Assembly: GCA_963668545.1 (NCBI GenBank)
Contig: OY764868.1
Span: 3,534,001-3,598,000 of the forward strand
Origin: G963662265 sp963668545
GTDB lineage: Bacteria > Spirochaetota > Spirochaetia > CADAEX01
Reading direction: 5' to 3'
DNA length: 64,000 bases
Under the pieces are notes generated by a model. That model had not been told where the DNA came from. It did not search any database and worked only from the letters and a program-made list of their open reading frames with translations. The position numbers were made by a program, and so were the translations under genes. Position 1 is the stretch's first letter, and each line of letters opens with the position of its first letter. This document shows, piece by piece, positions 28,719 to 36,913 of this stretch.

Positions 28719-29417
28719 TTATTGCTTAAAGTTTTCAGTTACAAAGCCGTCTTTAAGCCTTATAACATGGTTAGCTATTGAAAAAATATTCTGATCATGT
28801 GTTGAAAAAATAAATGTGGTTTTAAGTTCATGATTGATCTTTTTCATGAGCCCGATAATATCTTCCCCTGTCCTGCTGTCTAGGTTTGCTGTGGGCTCAT
28901 CTGCAAGCACTATTTCAGGTTTGGTTACAAGGGCCCTGGCAATCGCAACTCTCTGTCTCTGTCCTCCGGAAAGTTCATTAGGACGATGGGTTTTCCACTT
29001 GTTAAGGCCCACCTCTTCAATCAGAAAATCAATGTAATCTTTTTTTTCCTTCCTCTCTTCCTGTGAAAACTTTTCTTTTCCTATTAATAGAGGGAATTCA
29101 ATATTTTCATATACATTCAGAACAGGAAGAAGATTGAATGACTGAAAGATGAATCCTATAACAGAGTGGCGCAGGCTTGTTATTTCATTGTCACTTAGAA
29201 TACCTGTTTCCTGTCCGTTTATAGCAAGTTTTCCTTCTGTAGGAATATCAATGCAGCCAATCATATTGAGGATTGTGGATTTTCCTGAACCTGAGGGGCC
29301 AATTATTGATATAAAGTCACCTTTATCAATGTCAAAAGATACCCCTTTAACAGCATGAACTTCTGTTTTTCCTAGCGGGTATGTTTTCTTTACATCTTCG
29401 AGTGTTACGATTGACAT
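28719..29417 (-). CDS. ABC transporter ATP-binding protein, LolD/MacB type
   Basis: About 232 residues on the minus strand. Walker A GPSGSGKST near residue 40, the Q-loop in FIFQSFNLLPVL, the signature LSGGQRQRVAIARAL, and Walker B IVLADEPTANLD are all intact, so it should be an active ATPase. The start is the ATG at 29417 because AGGAG lies 6 bases upstream on that strand; a longer frame from 29474 has no such site. It converges on the permease/LolA/barrel operon, from which it is separated by 68 bases. The motif spacing is that of the lipoprotein-release (LolD) and MacB class, so it is the expected motor of the permeases at 23920 and 25386. Confidence 0.93.
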   Translation of the reverse strand: MSIVTLEDVKKTYPLGKTEVHAVKGVSFDIDKGDFISIIGPSGSGKSTILNMIGCIDIPTEGKLAINGQETGILSDNEITSLRHSVIGFIFQSFNLLPVLNVYENIEFPLLIGKEKFSQEERKEKKDYIDFLIEEVGLNKWKTHRPNELSGGQRQRVAIARALVTKPEIVLADEPTANLDSRTGEDIIGLMKKINHELKTTFIFSTHDQNIFSIANHVIRLKDGFVTENFKQ

Positions 29418-29446
29418 TGAATTCTCCTGAATATTTATGATATTAG

Positions 29447-29452
29447 TATAAT
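29447..29452 (+). promoter_or_regulatory. Candidate -10 element (TATAAT) in the divergent intergenic region before 29499
   Basis: The 81-base divergent gap between the ATPase gene and the YidC-fusion gene contains two exact TATAAT hexamers, at 29447-29452 and 29475-29480. The first would give a leader of about 40 bases; the second lies too close to the ribosome site GAGG (about 29487-29490). No good TTGACA-like -35 box is seen for either, and the region is very AT-rich, so this is weak evidence. Confidence 0.3.
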
Positions 29453-29498
29453 CATAATTAATAATGTTAAGCAATATAATGATTAATGAGGTTTAAAT

Positions 29499-32138
29499 TT
29501 GATCGGCGAATTATTTCATTCTCTTTTTATCTGGCCTATACAGTTTTTTATTGAAATCTTTTTTATGGTTTTTATGAAACTGCTGAAAGGTCAACCTACA
29601 GGTATTGTAATTATTCTTCTGAGTTTTACTATTAATATTTTTCTGCTTCCGATTTATATCATAGCAGACCACTGGCAGGATGAAGAACGTGATATTCAGA
29701 AGAGAATGAGAAAAAAACTTAAAGATATCCGCGCTGTTTTTAAAGGTGATGAACGGCACATGATAATAAGTACTTATTACAGGCAGATGGGGTATTCCCC
29801 TCTTTATTCAATACGTTCAAGTATTGGTCTTTTTCTTCAGATTCCCATTTTTATTGCAGCATATAATTATCTTTCTCATTCATCTTATCTGCATAATTCC
29901 TCTTTTCTGTTCCTTCAAAATTTAAGCCAGCCTGACAGACTTCTAAGCATAGGCGGATTATCAGTTAATCTGCTTCCTGTAATAATGACAGTTATCAATC
30001 TTGTTTCAGCTTTTGTTTATACAAAAAACCTTCAGCTTAAAGATAAAATCCAGTTAATCGTAATGGCTATGATCTTCCTTGTCTTTTTATATAATTCTCC
30101 TTCAGGGCTTGTACTGTACTGGACTCTTAATAATATATTTTCACTTGTTAAAAACAGTTCAAAATATCTCAATGATCCGGCAGATATACTCTATAAATGT
30201 ATTATTGCAGCATGTATAGGATTATATATTTATATTTTTATAAGGTTTAATGATTTCAAGAAAATATACCTAATCGGACTTTTAGGGATAAATACATTTA
30301 TAACAGTATCAATTCTTGGGCGTAATAAAATCGTTTATTTTTTACAAAACAAAACAGTTATAAAAGACAAAATATTAAACAGACAGCTGTTTATTCTTTC
30401 TGCTGTAAATATGTTTTTATTATCTGGACTGGTAATTCCTGTTCTTCTGTTTGCATCTTCACCTGCTGAGTTTGAAGCATATAATGGAATGCTTGTTAAA
30501 ACAATATTTCAGTCTGCTTCAGTCTTTCTTCTTATTCCTTCCTTGATATGGATCTTTTCACCTGATTATCTGAAAAAATGGATTACACCTGTATTTATTC
30601 TAATTTTGATGTCATCAATGTTTTCCTGCTTTGTTCTTTCGGGTGATTACGGTTCGCTTACTCAAGGATTTGTTTTTGAAAAATGGAGTCAGGTAGACAG
30701 ATCTTCAGATCTGCTTACTACTGTGATTGCGCTTTTTATTCCTCTTGTGATTTTTGCCGGATTTATTTTTGTTAAAAAGCTTACAGTGTTAAAAACTATT
30801 CTTTCTCTTTCCATAATTTCAACGATTATAGTTTCTTCTGTTAATTTGTATAAAATTAACTCAGTTTTGTCCCTAATAAAAAACAATGATGTTCAAAATG
30901 AAACAGTGTATAATCTTTCAAAAACAGGGGAAAATGTTTTTGTGATATTTCTTGACAGGGCGCCTGGACATCTTTTTTCAGCTGCTTTAAAAGAATATCC
31001 TGAATTTTATGATGAATTTGATGGTTTTATCTGGTACCCTGATACTATTTCATTCGGTCCCAATACTATGGTTGGACTTTCATCAATGGTCGGCGGTTAT
31101 GAATACAGACCTTCTGAAATAAATAAGAGAGATAATGTTCTTCTTAAGGATAAAGTCAATGAATCGTTAAAGGTTCTTCCCCGTATTTTCTCTGAAAAAG
31201 AATATAAAGTAACTGTTACAGATCCTACATATTCCAATCTGTCATGGATCCCCGACCCTTCAATCTATAGTGATGTTCCAGGTGTAACTGCTGTAAATAT
31301 AGCAGGTATATTCAGAAACCGTTTTATTCAGGAACAGGGAGGTGCTTCTGAGAAAGGTTTCTCCAATCTTTTTGATTATGATATTACAACAAGATTCAGC
31401 TTGTTTCGATTAATGCCGCCTGTTGCAAGAAGCATGTTTTATTATGACGGCAACTGGATGAAGATGATAGGATCATCTAATTATAATCAGGCAGTAAAAT
31501 ATTACCCTAATCTTCTTTATCTTAATGAATTATGCAGTATCTCTGAAAATGGAAATACTTTTAATCTCATGATGAACGATAGTACTCATAATCCTGGTGC
31601 ACATAACAGTGATCTTGAATTAACATCAGATGAAATAATCTATAGTGATGAAGATATTTCCAGATTTGGATCTGTCGAAGATGTTAAATTTTTCTATACT
31701 TTTTCAGCATCTTTTAAAGCTTTAACCGGATGGTTTGAATGGCTTAAAGCTGAAAAACTTTACAATAACACCAAGATTATAATTGTAAGTGATCATGGCT
31801 GGTATTTTCATAATAATGAACTTAAAAGCACAACGTCTGAATTGTATAATCCGGTGCTTCTTGTAAAAGATTTTAATTCTGAAGGAAAGCTTGAAATATC
31901 TGATGAGTTTATGACAAATGCAGATATGCCATCTCTTGCAGTCAGTCATTTTGATAAAGTAAGTAATCCCTATTCCTCTTTAGAAATCAATAATTCAGCA
32001 AAAATGGACCCGGTTTATATTTATGGAGGTCCCTGGAAAGCTGAATATCACGGTGAATACAAGCTTGTTGTTGATTCAATCGAAGAGCTTAAGGAAAGAG
32101 ATATAAAAAATCCTGAAAACTGGGTAAAGGTAAAATAG
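29499..32138 (+). CDS. YidC/Oxa1-like domain fused to an alkaline-phosphatase-superfamily phospho-transferase domain
   Basis: 879 residues, TTG start with GAGG upstream. Residues 1-220 form a YidC/Oxa1-like unit: a first core segment IILLSFTINIFLLPIYI, a charged cytoplasmic hairpin (about 55-95), GLFLQIPIFIAAYNYL, and SPSGLVLYWTLNNIFSLVKN. The conserved groove Arg of YidC is Asn46 here. About 230-460 holds further membrane segments. From 470 on is an LtaS/EptA/sulfatase-like catalytic domain: Asp486 in FVIFLDRAPGH, Thr523 as probable nucleophile, STHNP, and Asp765-His766 in VSDHGW. The C-terminus is KNPENWVKVK, a tail shared with the paralogues. Probably transfers a phospho-group (glycerol- or ethanolamine-phosphate) onto a glycan outside the inner membrane. 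One base separates it from the next gene. Confidence 0.85.
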   Translation: MIGELFHSLFIWPIQFFIEIFFMVFMKLLKGQPTGIVIILLSFTINIFLLPIYIIADHWQDEERDIQKRMRKKLKDIRAVFKGDERHMIISTYYRQMGYSPLYSIRSSIGLFLQIPIFIAAYNYLSHSSYLHNSSFLFLQNLSQPDRLLSIGGLSVNLLPVIMTVINLVSAFVYTKNLQLKDKIQLIVMAMIFLVFLYNSPSGLVLYWTLNNIFSLVKNSSKYLNDPADILYKCIIAACIGLYIYIFIRFNDFKKIYLIGLLGINTFITVSILGRNKIVYFLQNKTVIKDKILNRQLFILSAVNMFLLSGLVIPVLLFASSPAEFEAYNGMLVKTIFQSASVFLLIPSLIWIFSPDYLKKWITPVFILILMSSMFSCFVLSGDYGSLTQGFVFEKWSQVDRSSDLLTTVIALFIPLVIFAGFIFVKKLTVLKTILSLSIISTIIVSSVNLYKINSVLSLIKNNDVQNETVYNLSKTGENVFVIFLDRAPGHLFSAALKEYPEFYDEFDGFIWYPDTISFGPNTMVGLSSMVGGYEYRPSEINKRDNVLLKDKVNESLKVLPRIFSEKEYKVTVTDPTYSNLSWIPDPSIYSDVPGVTAVNIAGIFRNRFIQEQGGASEKGFSNLFDYDITTRFSLFRLMPPVARSMFYYDGNWMKMIGSSNYNQAVKYYPNLLYLNELCSISENGNTFNLMMNDSTHNPGAHNSDLELTSDEIIYSDEDISRFGSVEDVKFFYTFSASFKALTGWFEWLKAEKLYNNTKIIIVSDHGWYFHNNELKSTTSELYNPVLLVKDFNSEGKLEISDEFMTNADMPSLAVSHFDKVSNPYSSLEINNSAKMDPVYIYGGPWKAEYHGEYKLVVDSIEELKERDIKNPENWVKVK

Positions 32139-32139
32139 T

Positions 32140-33426
32140 ATGATTTATATGGTTTTAGTATTTCTTTTAATAACTGTTTCTCCTGTTTTTTCCTACATTG
32201 ATCCAGGTACAGGAAGTATGCTTTTTTCAGCAGTAACCGGGCTTGCTGTTGTTGTTTATTTTTTCTTTAAAAATGTTTTTATAAAAATAAAACATTTCGG
32301 AATATTTAGTAAAAAGGAAAATATAAAAACAGATACTGAGAAAAAATCATTTGTAATTTTTTCTGAAGGAAAGCAGTACTGGAATGTTTTTAAACCGGTT
32401 GTAGAGGAATTTTCAAATCGTAATTTAGAATGTGTTTATTATACGTGCGATGAAAATGATCCCGGTCTTGATTTTAAATCAGAAACAGTTTTTTCTGAAT
32501 TTCTTGGTAGCGGTTTTAAACCTTATGCGAAAATGAACATGCTTGAAGCAGATGTTGTACTTATGACTACTCCGGGACTTGATGTTTATCATCTTAAAAG
32601 ATCTCCTAAAGTAAAACATTATTCTTTTATTCTTCATGCAGTGACAGATGCAACACTTCATAGACTTTTTGGTCTTGATTATTATGACTCGATACTTATT
32701 ACAGGCGAATTTCAGAAAAAATCATTAAAAAAACTTGAAGAGTTAAGAAATCAGAAAGATAAAATTCTGAAAACTGTCGGCTGTACATATCTCGATGTTC
32801 TTAATGATAAATTATCTGATCTCCCGAAATCCGGTAATTATGATTCTATAAAAACAGTTCTTGTTTCTCCATCCTGGGGCAGCAGCGGCCTTTTAAGCCG
32901 TTTTGGTTTAAGTCTTCTGAAACCTCTTGCCGATACAGGATATCAGATTATAATAAGACCTCATCCTCAGAGCTTTAAATCTGAAATAAAAATGATAAAT
33001 AAACTGAAAAATGATCTCAAAGACTATGGTAACATTGAATGGGACAGGGAAACAGAAAACCTGATATCAATGGAGAGATCAGATATCATGATTTCAGATT
33101 TTTCAGGAATAATTTTTGATTATTACTATCTTTTTAATAAACCTGTTATTTATCCTGATTATGAAATTGACTTAAGACTATATGATGCAGGAGATTTATT
33201 AAAAGATGATTTGTGGATTTTTAAAGCTCTTAAATCAATTGGATATGAAATTGATAGAAGTAATTTTGATAATGTCGGAAAAATCATTGAAGAAGCTCTT
33301 TCTTCCGGTAATTCTGTTAAAGAAGAATGGATTGAGGCTGGATGGTGCTGCCGGGGTAAATCCGGTATTGCGACTGTTGATTTTCTGGAAAAAATCAGGG
33401 AAACTGACACTGTAAATGCAAAATAA
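32140..33426 (+). CDS. CDP-glycerol:glycerophosphotransferase-like protein with N-terminal YIDPGTGSM membrane segment
   Basis: 428 residues. A signal-like hydrophobic start is followed by YIDPGTGSMLFSAVTG and a second hydrophobic stretch to about residue 45, so the protein is membrane-anchored. The rest resembles the TagB/TagF glycosyl/glycerophosphotransferase fold: YSFILHAVTDATLHRLFG, SPSWGSSGLLSRFG near residue 245, IIRPHPQSFKSE, and SDIMISDFSGIIFDYYYLF, the conserved C-terminal motif. A close relative occurs at 46017, in both cases directly beside a YidC-domain gene. Likely uses a CDP-polyol to add a polyol phosphate to a lipid-linked glycan at the cytoplasmic face; the HGMP motif of the classical enzymes is replaced by LHAVT, so a different acceptor or donor is possible. 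Confidence 0.8.
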   Translation: MIYMVLVFLLITVSPVFSYIDPGTGSMLFSAVTGLAVVVYFFFKNVFIKIKHFGIFSKKENIKTDTEKKSFVIFSEGKQYWNVFKPVVEEFSNRNLECVYYTCDENDPGLDFKSETVFSEFLGSGFKPYAKMNMLEADVVLMTTPGLDVYHLKRSPKVKHYSFILHAVTDATLHRLFGLDYYDSILITGEFQKKSLKKLEELRNQKDKILKTVGCTYLDVLNDKLSDLPKSGNYDSIKTVLVSPSWGSSGLLSRFGLSLLKPLADTGYQIIIRPHPQSFKSEIKMINKLKNDLKDYGNIEWDRETENLISMERSDIMISDFSGIIFDYYYLFNKPVIYPDYEIDLRLYDAGDLLKDDLWIFKALKSIGYEIDRSNFDNVGKIIEEALSSGNSVKEEWIEAGWCCRGKSGIATVDFLEKIRETDTVNAK

Positions 33427-34534
33427 ATATTTTAATAAACTATTTTTAGCTAATTTAACTCCTGAACTTATTCTTAAGGTCTTGTTCTGGTACAGAATTG
33501 CATTGTGTTTCTCAATGGAATTTTTTATTCAGAATATTACAAGAAGAGGAGATACCCTTGATTACCTTAATACAAATCCGTTTGAAGTTATTAAAGATCA
33601 GGGTATAAATGCATTTATAAACGGAACGCATTTTACAGAGATATTTGTAGGTGCTGTTAATTCTGTTGTTAATAATTACTTAATAACTAATATTTTATTT
33701 ACAATTCTTGCATATGTGGGAATAAGGGCTTTTCTTAAAGCTGTTCCCTGTAAGAATGACAGGCATTATAAAGTTCTTCTTTTTTTATGTTTTCTTCCTA
33801 CATTTAACTTGTGGTCTTCTGTTGCCGGGAAGGAAGCTCTTGTTGTTTTTGCCATGGGAATAGTTAGCGCCGAAGTTGTCCGGTTTTTTAACAGAGAAAA
33901 AGTAAAGACAGGTTTTCTGTTTTTTATATCTTTATATTTGATTATTGTAATTAAACAGCAGTATATTCCTGCTGTTCTGCAGGTTGTTCTTTATATTGTT
34001 GTCAGACAGAAGATAAAAATATCAGCGAAAACTGATTTTATAATACTTAGCTCTCTTTTAGCTTTAAACATTCTGTTAATTTATTTATTCCGAGATTTTT
34101 TTATTACCTATTCTCTCCGGATTCATGATTATTTCCGTTTTGACGGAAGGTCTACAAGGGAAAGAATGTTTTTTAAAAGGGCTGATTTTTTTATAAAGAT
34201 GCCTTATCTTATGCCTCTTTCAATGTGGGGGCCTACTTTAAAGGAAACTGCTGTTACAAAACTGCATCTGATGGCTTTTGTTGAAAGTTTTTTCTTTTTT
34301 TCCGGTATGATATATCTTCTAAAAGATGTTATTCTCCTTTTAATAAAGGATTATAAGAAATATTATCAGAGTTTTGCTATCTATATAATTGGAACATTCT
34401 GGCTCTTTATGGCCCAATATGTTCAGGGAGTAATGAATCCTGGTGCTGCAATAAGATACAGAACAAATCTGTATCTGCTTTTAATGGCTCTTTGTTTTGC
34501 CCCGTTCATTGTTAAATATAAAGATAGTAAATAA
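33416..34534 (+). CDS. Polytopic membrane protein, first of a tandem pair (possible polymerase or GT-C enzyme)
   Basis: 372 residues with roughly ten hydrophobic segments. The ATG overlaps the end of the upstream gene by 11 bases. Features shared with its downstream paralogue are an early RRGDTLDYLN loop after the first membrane segment, FLPTFNLWSSVAGKEALVVFAMGI, IVIKQQYIPA, MPYLMPLSMWGPTLKET and, near the end, QYVQGVMNPGAAIRYRTNL. The acidic loop after segment one, large periplasmic loops and Arg/Tyr-rich C-terminal motif recall Wzy/EpsG polymerases or GT-C transferases, but I cannot assign either. Context is the polyol-phosphate region. Confidence 0.78.
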   Translation: MQNKYFNKLFLANLTPELILKVLFWYRIALCFSMEFFIQNITRRGDTLDYLNTNPFEVIKDQGINAFINGTHFTEIFVGAVNSVVNNYLITNILFTILAYVGIRAFLKAVPCKNDRHYKVLLFLCFLPTFNLWSSVAGKEALVVFAMGIVSAEVVRFFNREKVKTGFLFFISLYLIIVIKQQYIPAVLQVVLYIVVRQKIKISAKTDFIILSSLLALNILLIYLFRDFFITYSLRIHDYFRFDGRSTRERMFFKRADFFIKMPYLMPLSMWGPTLKETAVTKLHLMAFVESFFFFSGMIYLLKDVILLLIKDYKKYYQSFAIYIIGTFWLFMAQYVQGVMNPGAAIRYRTNLYLLLMALCFAPFIVKYKDSK

Positions 34535-34595
34535 AAAATCAATTCTGATTTGTTTTATAACACGTTTAAATATATACAAGGAAACAGATAAAGTA

Positions 34596-35711
34596 TTGAT
34601 AGAAAAGAATATTAAAACAGCTATTTCATATAAAGGGATGCTTATATTTCTCTATATCTATAAAATATTTTTCTGCTGTGTTGGAGAATTTTATTTGAGA
34701 AATATTATGAAAAGGGGTGATGTCCCTTTTTATATGTATGCAGAGCCTTTTTCGCTTTTAAAAAAATACGGTATGAAATTTTTTACCGAAGGAAGTCCAA
34801 TTCCCCAGTTTTTAATAGGTACAGTTTTTACTATATTAAAAAGTGAGTTTCTTACTCATCTGATTTTTACTTCTCTTTCTTTTTACGGAATCAAGGTTTT
34901 TCTGGATTCAATACCGGATAAGAAAGACAGGTATTTTAAAATTCTGATGCTTATCTTTTTTCTTCCCGGATTCAATGTCTGGTCATCTGTTGCCGGAAAG
35001 GAAACAATTGTATTATTTGCAATGGGAATAGTATGTGCTCAGATTGTAAGATTTTTTAACGGAGAAAAAGTAAAAACAGGGATTCTCTTTTTTATTGCAT
35101 TATATCTTATATGTGTAATAAAAAGGCAGTATGCTCCCGGAATAATTCAGATAGTAATATATATATTTTTAAGGTATAAAATAAAAATGTCCTGGAAAAC
35201 GGATTTACTTATTCTTTTAGGACTTCTTGTTATTAATATTCTGATTATATATATAAAAAGGGCTGTTTTTTCAGATTATTCATTAATTGTGCATGGGTAT
35301 TTCAGATCTTCAAGCAGGTCAACAAGACCCAGATTTTTTTATGAGCCTTATGATTTTTTCAGGAAAATGCCATATCTTATGCCGCTTGCTATGTGGGGAC
35401 CGACTTTAGCTGAAAGTAAAATGTCTAAAATGCATTTATTTGCTTTTATTGAAAGTTCTGCCCTGTTTAGTTTTCTTGGATATTTTCTGATAGATTCAAC
35501 AGTCTCCTTTTTCAGGTATTTTAAAAAATACTACCAGTGGTTTTTTCTTTTTATTATTTGTACAGGATGGTTATCAATTGCACAGTATATTCAGGGGGTA
35601 ATGAATGCCGGAGCAGCTGTAAGATACAGGACAAACCTGGTTCTTGTTTTTTCTGCATTATGCTATTCTGCCTCTATAATCAAAAAAAACATAAACAGTA
35701 ATAAATTATAA
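34596..35711 (+). CDS. Polytopic membrane protein, second of a tandem pair (possible polymerase or GT-C enzyme)
   Basis: About 371 residues if started at TTG 34596, a length almost equal to its upstream paralogue (372) and giving aligned N-termini; longer frames from 34497 overlap the first gene. AAGGA lies about 13 bases upstream. It repeats the paralogue's motifs: KRGDVPFYMYAEPF, FLPGFNVWSSVAGKETIVLFAMGI, CVIKRQYAPG, MPYLMPLAMWGPTL and QYIQGVMNAGAAVRYRTNL. About ten membrane segments. The pair clearly arose by tandem duplication. Function unknown; lipid-linked glycan polymerase or membrane glycosyltransferase are candidates. Confidence 0.75.
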   Translation: MIEKNIKTAISYKGMLIFLYIYKIFFCCVGEFYLRNIMKRGDVPFYMYAEPFSLLKKYGMKFFTEGSPIPQFLIGTVFTILKSEFLTHLIFTSLSFYGIKVFLDSIPDKKDRYFKILMLIFFLPGFNVWSSVAGKETIVLFAMGIVCAQIVRFFNGEKVKTGILFFIALYLICVIKRQYAPGIIQIVIYIFLRYKIKMSWKTDLLILLGLLVINILIIYIKRAVFSDYSLIVHGYFRSSSRSTRPRFFYEPYDFFRKMPYLMPLAMWGPTLAESKMSKMHLFAFIESSALFSFLGYFLIDSTVSFFRYFKKYYQWFFLFIICTGWLSIAQYIQGVMNAGAAVRYRTNLVLVFSALCYSASIIKKNINSNKL

Positions 35712-35715
35712 TTAT

Positions 35716-36906
35716 ATGATTAAAATAAAAGTATTCCAGTTCTATTTTTATCCTGATATATCGGCAGTGTCACAGCTTCTCGGGGAGCTTCTTAGGCAAA
35801 CAGCTGAAAGCCGGGAATTTGATATTACTGTATACTGCGGTAAAACTGCATATACGGGCGGTAGAAATTCAGAAAAACTTCCTGACAGTCTTGGTAATGT
35901 TAAAATTAAGAGATTTCCAACACCCACTATCGGGAAAAAAAACCTTCTAATGAGGCTTCTGGAATATTCAGTTTTCTATTTTGCTGTTTTTTTTACAGCT
36001 CTTTTCAGTTCAGGGAAATCTGTAATTTTATCATTGACATCTCCTCCGATGGTTGCACTTTTTGCAGCAGCCGCAGTCAGACTCCGGAAAAACAGGTTTA
36101 TATATTATATAGAAGATCTTTTTCCGGAAACTCTTTATGACATGGGTTATGTCAAGGATCCTGTAAAGATCAGAAAACTTAAAAAACTTAACAGGTTTAT
36201 TTTTAAAAGGGCTGACCAGATAATAACTCTCGGCAGTAAAATGACGGCCCGGATTACTGATGGTTACGGTGTAGTATCTGATAAAGTCTATGAAATCCCC
36301 AACTGGTATACAGAAAAGGGATTTACATATTCAGAACCGGTACTAAAAAATGAATTTAAAATGTTTTATTCCGGAAATATGGGAATTGCTCATGATTTCA
36401 GCCTTCTTGAAAAACTTGTATTGAAACTTAAAAATGATCCCGATATATTGTATGAATTTTCTGGCGGCGGCAACAGGAAAGGGGAAATTGAATCTATATT
36501 CTTGAAAACGGATGAGGTCCGGGTTAATATAACCGGGTATAGGGATAATAATGAGCATTTTAAAGCGCTTCAGGATGCCGACATCCTTGTCGTAGCACAG
36601 AAGAAAGAGACTGTAGGCGATATTCTCCCTTCTAAAATATACAGTTATCTGGCAGCAGGGCGGCCTATTCTTTTTCTGGGCCCGGTTGATTCAGAAATTG
36701 CTGAAATCATAATTTGTAATGATATTGGTTTTGTTCTTGAGCTTGCTGATGATGTAGAATCTGCTGTTGAATATATCAGGTATTTAAAGGCAAATCCTGA
36801 AATTAAAAATAAAATTGGAAAGAGGGCAAGATATCTTTATGAAAAACAATATACTCTTTCTGAATCGGTAAAAAAATTTGATAATTTATTAAAAAACTAT
36901 AGGTGA
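35716..36906 (+). CDS. GT4 family glycosyltransferase (WbuB-like)
   Basis: 396 residues. The N-terminal segment VFQFYFYPDISAVSQLLGEL and the hydrophobic patch at about 80-110 match the WbuB-type fucosamine/sugar transferases that bind the membrane. SLTSPPMVALFAA, YYIEDLFPETLYDMG and ITLGSKM follow in family order. The donor domain has MFYSGNMGIAHDFSLLEKL, FSGGGNRKGEIE and LPSKIYSYLAAGRPILFLG with the GT4 acidic motif. Probably adds the second sugar to an undecaprenyl-linked residue. Confidence 0.88.
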   Translation: MIKIKVFQFYFYPDISAVSQLLGELLRQTAESREFDITVYCGKTAYTGGRNSEKLPDSLGNVKIKRFPTPTIGKKNLLMRLLEYSVFYFAVFFTALFSSGKSVILSLTSPPMVALFAAAAVRLRKNRFIYYIEDLFPETLYDMGYVKDPVKIRKLKKLNRFIFKRADQIITLGSKMTARITDGYGVVSDKVYEIPNWYTEKGFTYSEPVLKNEFKMFYSGNMGIAHDFSLLEKLVLKLKNDPDILYEFSGGGNRKGEIESIFLKTDEVRVNITGYRDNNEHFKALQDADILVVAQKKETVGDILPSKIYSYLAAGRPILFLGPVDSEIAEIIICNDIGFVLELADDVESAVEYIRYLKANPEIKNKIGKRARYLYEKQYTLSESVKKFDNLLKNYR

Positions 36907-36913
36907 GAACAGT

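Noticed and set aside
29415..29474. Longer ATPase frame from 29474
   Set aside because: The AGGAG site is just upstream of the ATG at 29417, and the extra residues do not match the ABC family.
34497..34596. Earlier start of the second polytopic gene at 34497
   Set aside because: It would overlap the first gene and give an N-terminal extension not present in the paralogue; TTG 34596 gives matching lengths.
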